DNA of 5,392 nt from Clostridia bacterium (lineage in GTDB: Bacteria > Bacillota_A > Clostridia > Christensenellales > CAG-138). Positions within the stretch are counted from its first letter, which is position 1; every line of letters begins with the position of its first letter. The stretch spans positions 1 to 5,392 of the forward strand of contig JAFZJT010000321.1 in NCBI GenBank assembly GCA_017553815.1, read 5' to 3'. The translations under genes were made by a program, and so were the position numbers. The notes under the pieces were generated by a model. The model was not told where the DNA came from, made no database searches, and saw nothing but the letters and a program-made list of their open reading frames with translations. Below are positions 1 to 5,392 of this stretch, piece after piece.

Positions 1-1664
1 ATCAGCTCATCCTTTGGGACCACGGCTGCGGCTCCGTCAGCGGCTACGGCTACGACGAAAAGAACGCTAACTCCGGCTCCATGTCCCTCAAGGGCATCAA
101 CGATGCTATAAAGAATTCGCAGACCACCTTCGACTTCATCGGCTTCGACGCCTGCCTCATGGCGACCCTTGAGAGCGGCCTCATGCTCGAGCCCTATGCG
201 GACTACATGATCGCATCCGAGGAGACCGAGCCCGGCGTCGGCTGGTACTACACCAACTGGCTCACCGCGCTTGGCAACAACACCTCGATGCCCACCGTTG
301 AGCTCGGCAAGATGATAGTCGACGAGTTCGTCGCCGAGTGCGGCCGCAAGTGTGCGGGTCAGTCCACCACGCTCTCCGTTGTGGATCTTGCGGAGCTTGT
401 GAACACCGTTGAACCCAAGTTCAGCGAGTTTGCAGTTGCGACCACCAATCAGGTCACAAGCGACTATCAGACCGTATCCAACGCAAGGAGCAGTGCCCGC
501 GAGTTCGCGGCTTCGAGTAAGATCGATCAGGTCGACCTTGTGCACCTTGCATACAATCTAAACACCACCGAGAGCAAGGCGCTTGCAGACGCCATCCTCG
601 GCGCGGTCAAGTACAACAAGACCTCGTCCAACATGACCAACAGCTACGGCCTCTCGATCTTCTTCCCCTATAAGAAGTCCTCGAAGGTCGACAGCGCGGT
701 CGCGACCTACAACGCCATCGGCGTTGACAGCGCCTACTCTCGCTGCATCCAGCAGTTCGCGAGCATGGGCGTTGCGGGTCAGGCGGTCGGAACCACCGCA
801 TCCGCAGGCAGCGTTTCCTCTCCGCTTTCCTCCCTGCTTGGCGGCACCAGCGCAGGTAACGGCAGTTCCCAGTCCGTTGGAGGCATCGGCGACCTGCTCG
901 GCGGTCTGCTCGGCGGCGGTGGCGGAGGCGACCTGCTCTCATCCCTGACCGGCGGCTGCTCCGACTTCTTCGGCAGGAGCATCGGCGATAAGGAAGAGGT
1001 TGCGCAGTACATCAGCCAGCACTACTTCGATCCCAACAACCTCACTTGGAAGACCGAGGGCGGCAAGACCGTCATGCAGCTCTCCGAGGATCAATGGAAC
1101 CTTGTTCACAACCTCCAGCTCAACGTGTTCTATGACGATGGCGCCGGCTATATCGACCTCGGTATGGACAATGTCTACAACTTCACCAACGACGGCAAGC
1201 TCATCGGCGAATACGACGGCACCTGGCTCGCCATCGACAACCAGCCCGTTGCCTACTATGTGATGAACGAGACCTACGACGGCAACAACTACACCATCAC
1301 CGGCAGGGTGCCCGTTCTCCTCAACGGCGACCGTGCGGACCTCATCCTCGTTTTCACCAACGAGCAACCCAACGGCTATATCGCGGGTGCGCGTCCCGTA
1401 TACATCAATGGCGAGACCGAGACAATCGCGAAGGGCATCACCGAGCTTACCGAGGGCGATAAGATCGACCTCGTATGCGACTACTACAACTACAACGGCG
1501 AGTACGTCGATTCCTATATGTTCGGCGATCAGCTCACCTATTCTTCGAGCATGAAGATCAGCAACGTCTACCTGCCCGATTGGCAGACTTCCGCGAGCGC
1601 GACCTACCTGTTCACCGACCTTTACGCTCAGGAATACTGGACTCCGGTGCTGACCAACAAGTGA
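1..1664 (+). CDS. Clostripain-family (peptidase C11) cysteine protease, 5' truncated by window edge
   Basis: The reading frame is open from the first full codon at position 3, giving 553 visible residues; the ATG at 81 is internal, because it lies downstream of the catalytic His. The sequence shows LILWDHGCGS at residues 2-11, with the catalytic His at codon 21-23, and DFIGFDACLMA with the catalytic Cys at codon 153-155. This His-Cys pair is the clan CD dyad of clostripain. EETEPGVGWYYT follows, as usual in the family. The peptidase domain runs to about 776. A Gly/Ser-rich linker (777-959) and a beta-rich, Tyr/Asn-rich C-terminal domain (about 960-1661) come next. C11 enzymes are usually exported and cleave after Arg or Lys; the Asp two residues before the Cys fits a basic S1 pocket. 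The signal peptide or lipobox, if any, is outside the window. The gene ends in tandem stops TGA TAA. Third positions are strongly C-rich (gac, aac, tac, acc), unlike the next gene. Family assignment is firm; substrate and location are inferred. Confidence 0.93.
   Translation, partial: QLILWDHGCGSVSGYGYDEKNANSGSMSLKGINDAIKNSQTTFDFIGFDACLMATLESGLMLEPYADYMIASEETEPGVGWYYTNWLTALGNNTSMPTVELGKMIVDEFVAECGRKCAGQSTTLSVVDLAELVNTVEPKFSEFAVATTNQVTSDYQTVSNARSSAREFAASSKIDQVDLVHLAYNLNTTESKALADAILGAVKYNKTSSNMTNSYGLSIFFPYKKSSKVDSAVATYNAIGVDSAYSRCIQQFASMGVAGQAVGTTASAGSVSSPLSSLLGGTSAGNGSSQSVGGIGDLLGGLLGGGGGGDLLSSLTGGCSDFFGRSIGDKEEVAQYISQHYFDPNNLTWKTEGGKTVMQLSEDQWNLVHNLQLNVFYDDGAGYIDLGMDNVYNFTNDGKLIGEYDGTWLAIDNQPVAYYVMNETYDGNNYTITGRVPVLLNGDRADLILVFTNEQPNGYIAGARPVYINGETETIAKGITELTEGDKIDLVCDYYNYNGEYVDSYMFGDQLTYSSSMKISNVYLPDWQTSASATYLFTDLYAQEYWTPVLTNK
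777..959 (+). other. Gly/Ser-rich linker inside the C11 peptidase
   Basis: About 61 codons of low-complexity sequence separate the peptidase domain from the C-terminal domain. The second half is almost only Gly, Leu, Ser and Asp, with a run of six glycines flanked by GDLL on both sides. The DNA carries the direct repeat ggcgacctgctc at 888-899 and 927-938. It is probably a flexible, surface-exposed spacer, and its length may vary between strains through slippage. The length comparison and flexibility are inferences. Confidence 0.75.
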
Positions 1665-1680
1665 TAAACGCTTGACTTTG

Positions 1681-1710
1681 CGGCGCGAGGCTCTGCTTCG
1701 CGCCGTTTTT
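1681..1710 (+). terminator. Intrinsic terminator after the C11 peptidase gene
   Basis: CGGCGCGAGGC (1681-1691) pairs with GCTTCGCGCCG (1695-1705) around a TCT loop, forming an 11-base-pair stem with a single G-T wobble. Five T residues (1706-1710) follow directly. It starts 16 bases after the TGA stop and separates the peptidase gene from the acetyltransferase gene on the same strand, so the latter probably has its own promoter or depends on read-through. Confidence 0.9.
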
Positions 1711-1745
1711 GCAATAGATATTTTGAATAAGCGAAGGTAAATTAC

Positions 1746-2264
1746 ATGAGTGAAATTATCATCAGAAAGCTTAATAAGAACGATGCAAAAGCCTTGATAG
1801 AATACAGCAAATACATAGGCGGAGAGAGCAATAATCTGACGTTCGGCGAGGAAGGGTTCCAAATATCCTTGGAGGACGAGAAGGGATACATCGAAAGCGT
1901 CAATTCAAGTGAACGCTCCATAATGCTCGGCGCGTTTGTTTGTGATGAACTTATTGCCGACGGAAGTTTGCATGCTCACGCGCGCCGTATGTCGCACAGA
2001 GCTGAACTTGGCATAAGCGTTCGCAAGCCGTATTGGAATATGGGAATCGGCAAAAAGCTGATGCTTGAATTGATAGGCTTTGCGAAAGAATGCGGTATCG
2101 AGCTCATCGACCTTCAGGTGCTCGAGATAAATAAAGCCGCAATTCATCTCTACGAAAGCTTCGGCTTTGAGATTATCGGCAAGATTCCCGCATTCTTCAA
2201 AATAGGGGATGAATACTTCGATGCCATCGCCATGTGTCTTGATATCAGAAAGCGAATGAATTAA
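1746..2264 (+). CDS. GNAT-family N-acetyltransferase
   Basis: The 172-residue product is a complete single-domain GNAT enzyme, which transfers an acetyl group from acetyl-CoA to an amine; it should be cytosolic, since no signal or membrane segment is visible. The acetyl-CoA binding motif A is clear: ELGISV (87-92) leads into YWNMGIGKKLM (96-106), which carries the R/Q-x-x-G-x-G/A type pyrophosphate loop. NKAAIHLYESFGFEIIGK (129-146) is motif B with the usual LYxxxGF signature. Length is normal for the family. GAAGG at 1733-1737, eight bases before the ATG, supports this start. The substrate cannot be read from sequence; RimI-like protein acetylation, polyamine or antibiotic acetylation are all possible, and nothing nearby decides it. 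Base composition is distinctly lower in GC (about 45-48% in lines I counted) than in the peptidase gene (60% in one counted line), so it may have been acquired separately. Confidence 0.92.
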   Translation: MSEIIIRKLNKNDAKALIEYSKYIGGESNNLTFGEEGFQISLEDEKGYIESVNSSERSIMLGAFVCDELIADGSLHAHARRMSHRAELGISVRKPYWNMGIGKKLMLELIGFAKECGIELIDLQVLEINKAAIHLYESFGFEIIGKIPAFFKIGDEYFDAIAMCLDIRKRMN

Positions 2265-2284
2265 ACGGATAACAGTTGTAAAGT

Positions 2285-2311
2285 AAAGACGCGGAAAACT
2301 CCGCGTCTTTT
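2285..2311. terminator. Probable bidirectional terminator between converging genes
   Basis: AAAGACGCGGA (2285-2295) pairs perfectly with TCCGCGTCTTT (2300-2310) around an AAAC loop, with one further T at 2311 before an AT-rich run. On the minus strand the stem is followed by TTTACTTTAC. It lies 20 bases after the acetyltransferase stop and 37 bases beyond the rseP stop, so it can end transcripts from both sides. The rest of the 84-base intergenic region is AT-rich, with no other clear signal. Confidence 0.85.
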
Positions 2312-2348
2312 AATATTATAATTTGAAATTACAAAATCTTGCCGGGCT

Positions 2349-3431
2349 TTATTTCCCGAAGAGCCCCATTATATCGCTCGCCGTAACGACTATCATAAGT
2401 CCGAACAGCAGCGCAAGCCCGATACCGTTTACGACGGCCTCAACCTTGCGATTGAGCGGACGGCCTATTATCGCTTCGATGATAAGGAAGAGAAGCCTGC
2501 CGCCGTCGAGAGCGGGGAAGGGGATGAGGTTGAAAAGTCCGAGGCTTAGCGAGAGGATGACGGCAACGTAAACGATGTTGACCGTGCTCTCCTGAGCAAC
2601 GTCGACCATTATGCCGACCGTGCCCACAACGCCCGAAACGTCGCCGCGCTTGATGCCGTTTTTAAACATTCCGGCTATGCCCTCGGCGGTGGCTTTGACG
2701 ATATTGACTAGGTACTGACCCGAGCCGACGAACGCTTCGCCGACATTCAGATGCTCATATCTTTCGATAACGGTGCCCATGCTCACGCCAAGCACGGTTT
2801 TCTTATAACCCTCGTTGTATGCACCTGTAACGTCGAGCGTCTGCTCGCTGCCGTCACGAAGCACGGTAACGGTGAAGTTGTTTCCAGCTGCGCCTATAGC
2901 ATTGGCGAATGCGTCCAGAATACTCTCGCCCTCTTTGGGCGAGGGTCTTTCGCCGTTTATCGCAACGAGGATATCGCCGGATTTGATGCCCGCCATGTCG
3001 GCCGCGCTGCTTACGACGACCTGGGAAACGTAGGCGATATTGTTGCCTGTCTCTGCGTCAACGGCGGGAATGGGCATGGGCGTTGCAACGTGAAGCACGA
3101 AGGCGATGATGAACGCCGTCAGGATATTCATGAACGGACCCGCGAGGATAACGATAAAGCGCTTCCAAACGGGATTCGCGTTGAACCTTCTGGGGTCGTT
3201 CTCCGCGTCCTCGTCCTCGCCGTCAAACTGGCACGCGCCGCCGAAGGGGATGGCGCGAAGCGCGTATTCGGTATCGCCCTTTTTGAACTTGAAAAGCGCG
3301 GGTCCGAAGCCGAGTGAGAAACCGAGTATGCGGAAGTCGAGCAATTTGCCCGCTGTGTAATGCCCAAGCTCATGGATGAAGATGAGAAACTCAAGCACGA
3401 GTATCGCAAGAATAACGTAAAGTACAGTCAT
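2349..3431 (-). CDS. rseP: RIP (site-2 type) intramembrane zinc metalloprotease, RseP/RasP family
   Basis: The 360-residue product is a membrane zinc protease of family M50. HELGH (20-24) lies at the end of the first membrane segment (about 3-19) and supplies two zinc ligands and the catalytic Glu. LAGPFMN (96-102) begins the second membrane segment (about 93-115). A single PDZ domain spans roughly 123-205, with SSAADMAGIKSGDILVAING as its recognisable core. FNLIPFPALDGG (300-311) supplies the third zinc ligand, Asp309. A last membrane segment is near 335-355. Family members cut single-pass proteins such as anti-sigma factors, cell-division proteins or leftover signal peptides; which of these applies here is unknown. 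GAGG at 3441-3444 on the minus strand, nine bases before the ATG, supports the start. It is the last gene of the cdsA-dxr-rseP operon and ends in TAA ahead of the 2285-2311 hairpin. The loop after the GG at 64-65 reads ACQF where many homologues have YVKM. Confidence 0.95.
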   Translation of the reverse strand: MTVLYVILAILVLEFLIFIHELGHYTAGKLLDFRILGFSLGFGPALFKFKKGDTEYALRAIPFGGACQFDGEDEDAENDPRRFNANPVWKRFIVILAGPFMNILTAFIIAFVLHVATPMPIPAVDAETGNNIAYVSQVVVSSAADMAGIKSGDILVAINGERPSPKEGESILDAFANAIGAAGNNFTVTVLRDGSEQTLDVTGAYNEGYKKTVLGVSMGTVIERYEHLNVGEAFVGSGQYLVNIVKATAEGIAGMFKNGIKRGDVSGVVGTVGIMVDVAQESTVNIVYVAVILSLSLGLFNLIPFPALDGGRLLFLIIEAIIGRPLNRKVEAVVNGIGLALLFGLMIVVTASDIMGLFGK

Positions 3432-3437
3432 ATTATA

Positions 3438-3444
3438 CTACCTC
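3438..3444 (-). promoter_or_regulatory. Ribosome binding site of rseP
   Basis: On the minus strand the sequence is GAGGTAG, with GAGG nine bases before the ATG at 3431. It lies in the 18-base gap between the dxr stop (TGA at 3452-3450) and rseP, consistent with translation from a shared message. Confidence 0.75.
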
Positions 3445-3449
3445 AAAAA

Positions 3450-4598
3450 TCATGCCCGAAGAGTGGGCTTATACTCCGATGCGAGCCGTCTCGACGCATT
3501 ATCGAGCTCAAGCACCGCTTCGATCGAATCCGCCGTGATCCGTTCGATGCGCTCCATAGCGTACTCAACGCAACAGGCTATCTCGGTGAAGCCGAGCTCG
3601 CCGTTTATAAAGCGATCAACTGCGATCTCATTTGCGGAATTATACGCAACGGGAAGGCTGTTTCCTTCGCGGAAGGCTTCATAAGCGAGCCTTATCGCGG
3701 GGAAACGCTCCGAATCGGGGTCTTGGAAAGTGATACCCGAAAGCAGGGCAGGGGAAACGCCGCCAAGAGGGGAGGGGATGCGCGCAGGATAGGTCAGCGC
3801 ATACTGTATCGCAAGGCGCATATCGGGCTTTGCAAGCTGAGCTATCACAGAGCCGTCCTTAAATTCGACCATCGAATGCACTATCGATTGCGGATGGATG
3901 AATATTCGTATCTCGTCGGGCGGAAAATCGAAGAGCCAACCAGCTTCCATCAGCTCAAGCCCCTTGTTGAAGAGGGAGGAGGAATCGATGGTTATCTTCC
4001 TGCCCATGTTCCAAGTGGGGTGATGAAGAGCCATTTCGGGAGTAACGGATTTAAGCTGATCCACGGTAAACTCGCGGAACATGCCGCCCGAAGCGGTCAG
4101 AATAAGGCTTTGAACATCCTCGCGCCTGCCTGCTTCAAGGCATTGAAAGAGCGCGCTCTGCTCGCTGTCCACAGGAAGTATCCTGCCGCCAAACCTTGAC
4201 ATTTTGTTCACTATCCTATGCGCGCAAACGATGCTTTCCTTATTCGCAAGAGCGACCGTTTTTCCCGCCTTGAGCGCCGAGAGGAGCGGGAACAGCCCTG
4301 CAAAGCCGCTAACGCCGTTTACAACGGTATCGATATCGGATATGGCACAAAGCTCGTTCACATCGGAGCCCGAAACTATCTTTGCTTTCGGACAGCGTCT
4401 TTTCAGCTCAGCTGCGGAGCTTTCGTCGCAGATCCCGACATATTCGGGGCTGAACTCGGCGATCTGCATCTCAACGAGGTCAATATTCCTGTTTGCGGCG
4501 ATAACCTTGACGGAAAACTCATCCCTATGGAACGCGGCGACCGAGAGCGCCTGAGTTCCAATGGAGCCGGTAGAGCCGAAAACGGCGATGTTTTTCAT
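3450..4598 (-). CDS. dxr: 1-deoxy-D-xylulose 5-phosphate reductoisomerase (Dxr/IspC)
   Basis: This cytosolic enzyme converts DXP to MEP with NADPH and a divalent metal, the first committed step of the MEP isoprenoid pathway and the target of fosmidomycin. The 382 residues match the usual length. VFGSTGSIG (6-14) is the NADPH loop, ANKES is at 118-122, and PVDSE (142-146) carries metal ligands Asp144 and Glu146. HHPTWNMG (192-199) contains the flexible-loop Trp and active-site His193. NKGLE (211-215) gives the third metal ligand, Glu215. HPQSIVHS (235-242) and NSANE are also present. The frame opens 19 codons further up at 4655, but the ATG at 4598 is preferred: it is preceded by AGAGGTG, puts the glycine loop at the normal N-terminal position, and does not run into cdsA. 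It starts 13 bases after cdsA and stops 18 bases before rseP. Oddities are Gln147 where the family normally has His (PVDSEH) and Met173 in GGMF where GGPF is usual. Function is still expected. Confidence 0.97.
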   Translation of the reverse strand: MKNIAVFGSTGSIGTQALSVAAFHRDEFSVKVIAANRNIDLVEMQIAEFSPEYVGICDESSAAELKRRCPKAKIVSGSDVNELCAISDIDTVVNGVSGFAGLFPLLSALKAGKTVALANKESIVCAHRIVNKMSRFGGRILPVDSEQSALFQCLEAGRREDVQSLILTASGGMFREFTVDQLKSVTPEMALHHPTWNMGRKITIDSSSLFNKGLELMEAGWLFDFPPDEIRIFIHPQSIVHSMVEFKDGSVIAQLAKPDMRLAIQYALTYPARIPSPLGGVSPALLSGITFQDPDSERFPAIRLAYEAFREGNSLPVAYNSANEIAVDRFINGELGFTEIACCVEYAMERIERITADSIEAVLELDNASRRLASEYKPTLRA

Positions 4599-4603
4599 AT
4601 CGG

Positions 4604-4610
4604 CACCTCT
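4604..4610 (-). promoter_or_regulatory. Ribosome binding site that fixes the dxr start
   Basis: Read on the minus strand this is AGAGGTG, ending five bases before the ATG at 4598. It lies in the 13-base gap after the cdsA stop. No comparable site was found before the upstream in-frame ATG at 4655, which is inside cdsA. Confidence 0.8.
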
Positions 4611-4611
4611 T

Positions 4612-5392
4612 TTACCTTGCGATGAGGCCGAGCAGTCTGAAAACGATATAAACAAACGGAGCGGCGAACAGCGCGCTGTCGAGGCGGTCGATTATTCCGC
4701 CGTGACCGGGGAAGATGCTTCCGAAATCCTTGATGTTCGCCCAACGCTTGAAGGTGGAGGCGAAAAGGTCGCCAATCTGCCCGAGCAAGCCGCCGATGAA
4801 GCAGATAAGAACGCAGTACCAAAACGAAAGCTCGAAGCCCCAAAGCTTCTGCATGAAGAAGCAGATGATTCCGCCGAGTGCGCCGCCGATAAGACCCGCA
4901 ACAGCACCTTCAACGCTCTTTTTAGGGCTGATGGCGGGGCAGAGCTTATGCTTCCCAATAAGCGAGCCGACCATGTATGCGGTGTTGTCCGCCATTGCAA
5001 CGCCCGCGAAGATGCAGATTATCGCAAGGCGGGAGTGATCGAGCTTACCGAATCCAATGAGCCCGAGAAAGCTGATCAGCGCGAGCGGGTAGACGAGAAT
5101 CACGAGCGAAGAAACAAGGTCGTCGTTCGTGCGTTTTGAGTTCATGGCGCGCTCGGCTGCGATAAGTATAAACGCAACAAAGAACGCGGCAAAGAGCCGG
5201 AACGCGGCGCTCATATTTGAAGAGTGCGCAGTAAAATACATCAAAAGAAACATTCCGCCGCCCAAAATGATATGCGGAATAATGAAAGGCTTGTAACCGT
5301 TCGCCTTGAAAACGCCGTTCATTTCAAAAACGGCAAGAACCGCAAAAGCTCCAAGCACTATAGCCTGGAATACGCCCCTGAGCCATATTACG
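4612..5392 (-). CDS. cdsA: Phosphatidate cytidylyltransferase (CDP-diglyceride synthase), 5' truncated by window edge
   Basis: This integral membrane enzyme joins CTP and phosphatidic acid to make CDP-diacylglycerol, the precursor of phosphatidylglycerol, cardiolipin and related lipids. The visible frame has about 259 residues with many hydrophobic membrane segments. Near the C-terminus (minus strand 4758-4678) it carries the full CDP-diglyceride synthase signature: S-T-F-K-R, then K-D four residues later, then PGHGG and DRLD. The acidic and basic residues of this motif bind metal and CTP. A GTG at 5358 could be taken as a start, but the frame stays open to the window edge with hydrophobic, family-like sequence (WLRGVFQAIV), and no ribosome binding site precedes the GTG. 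The real start is therefore probably a short distance beyond 5392, since family members are usually about 260-280 residues. It is the first visible gene of the operon; undecaprenyl diphosphate synthase (uppS) is often the gene upstream in related genomes, but it is not seen here. It ends in TAA at 4614-4612. Confidence 0.95.
   Translation of the reverse strand, partial: VIWLRGVFQAIVLGAFAVLAVFEMNGVFKANGYKPFIIPHIILGGGMFLLMYFTAHSSNMSAAFRLFAAFFVAFILIAAERAMNSKRTNDDLVSSLVILVYPLALISFLGLIGFGKLDHSRLAIICIFAGVAMADNTAYMVGSLIGKHKLCPAISPKKSVEGAVAGLIGGALGGIICFFMQKLWGFELSFWYCVLICFIGGLLGQIGDLFASTFKRWANIKDFGSIFPGHGGIIDRLDSALFAAPFVYIVFRLLGLIAR

Noticed and set aside
607..942. Arg- and Cys-rich minus-strand frame opposite the Gly-rich linker
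   Set aside because: It is low-complexity sequence created by reading the GC-rich linker backwards; it has no sign of being a protein.
1709..1745. Possible promoter for the acetyltransferase (TTGCAA at 1709-1714)
   Set aside because: No TATAAT-like box occurs at a proper distance, and the element overlaps the T-run of the terminator. A promoter may exist but I cannot support one.
939..1862. A 307-codon open frame on the minus strand, opposite the C11 peptidase 3' end and the acetyltransferase start
   Set aside because: It runs through the terminator and across two genes, and its composition is a mirror of the C-ending codons of the peptidase gene (long Val/Ile/Gly runs). No family motif or convincing ribosome binding site was seen. 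The plus-strand peptidase frame has clear family motifs.
2311..2340. AT-rich inverted sequence (AATTTGAAATT) near the rseP end
   Set aside because: It is too short and AT-rich to be a meaningful hairpin, and the nearby 11-base-pair stem explains termination.
3360..4199. A 279-codon plus-strand open frame opposite dxr and the rseP start
   Set aside because: It is antisense to two well-recognised genes, has no recognisable motif, and begins in the rseP coding region without a good ribosome binding site. It is a codon-bias shadow.
4599..4655. Longer dxr start at 4655
   Set aside because: It would add 19 residues before the NADPH loop, overlap the end of cdsA, and lacks a ribosome binding site, while the ATG at 4598 has AGAGGTG at a good distance.
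4561..5139. A 192-codon plus-strand open frame opposite cdsA
   Set aside because: It is highly charged, shows no motif, and lies antisense to the CdsA signature sequence.
5356..5358. GTG as the start of cdsA
   Set aside because: The frame continues upstream to the window edge with hydrophobic family-like residues, and no ribosome binding site precedes the GTG.

Overview
The window looks like ordinary chromosomal sequence from a Firmicute, most likely a gut-type Clostridia (Oscillospirales or Christensenellales-like). That placement is an inference from three things: a secreted-type clostripain (C11) peptidase with a C-terminal domain typical of such anaerobes, the cdsA-dxr-rseP gene order, and moderate to high GC with AGGAGG-like ribosome binding sites. 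No sequence search was possible.

Layout. Positions 1-1664 (+ strand) hold the 3' part of a C11 cysteine peptidase gene. Its start lies upstream of the window, but both catalytic residues are inside. A strong intrinsic terminator (1681-1710) follows. Positions 1746-2264 (+) hold a small GNAT acetyltransferase gene that is visibly more AT-rich. A hairpin at 2285-2311 sits between this gene and the converging minus-strand genes and can serve both directions. From 5392 back to 2349 (- strand) runs a compact three-gene operon: cdsA (its 5' end is cut off by the window edge), dxr and rseP, with gaps of 13 and 18 bases.

How the genes relate. The minus-strand operon is a classic bacterial envelope cluster. 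CdsA makes CDP-diacylglycerol for phospholipids. Dxr commits carbon to the MEP isoprenoid pathway, which supplies undecaprenyl phosphate and other isoprenoids. RseP is an intramembrane site-2 protease that cuts membrane-bound regulators or signal-peptide remnants. The C11 peptidase and the acetyltransferase are accessory to this and have no evident functional link to it or to each other.

There is no gene-free stretch longer than about 85 bases. I saw no RNA gene, CRISPR array, insertion sequence or attachment site, and no evidence of an undescribed multi-gene system. The points most worth checking are a natural His-to-Gln change beside the metal site of Dxr and the uncharacterised C-terminal domain and Gly-rich linker of the C11 peptidase.
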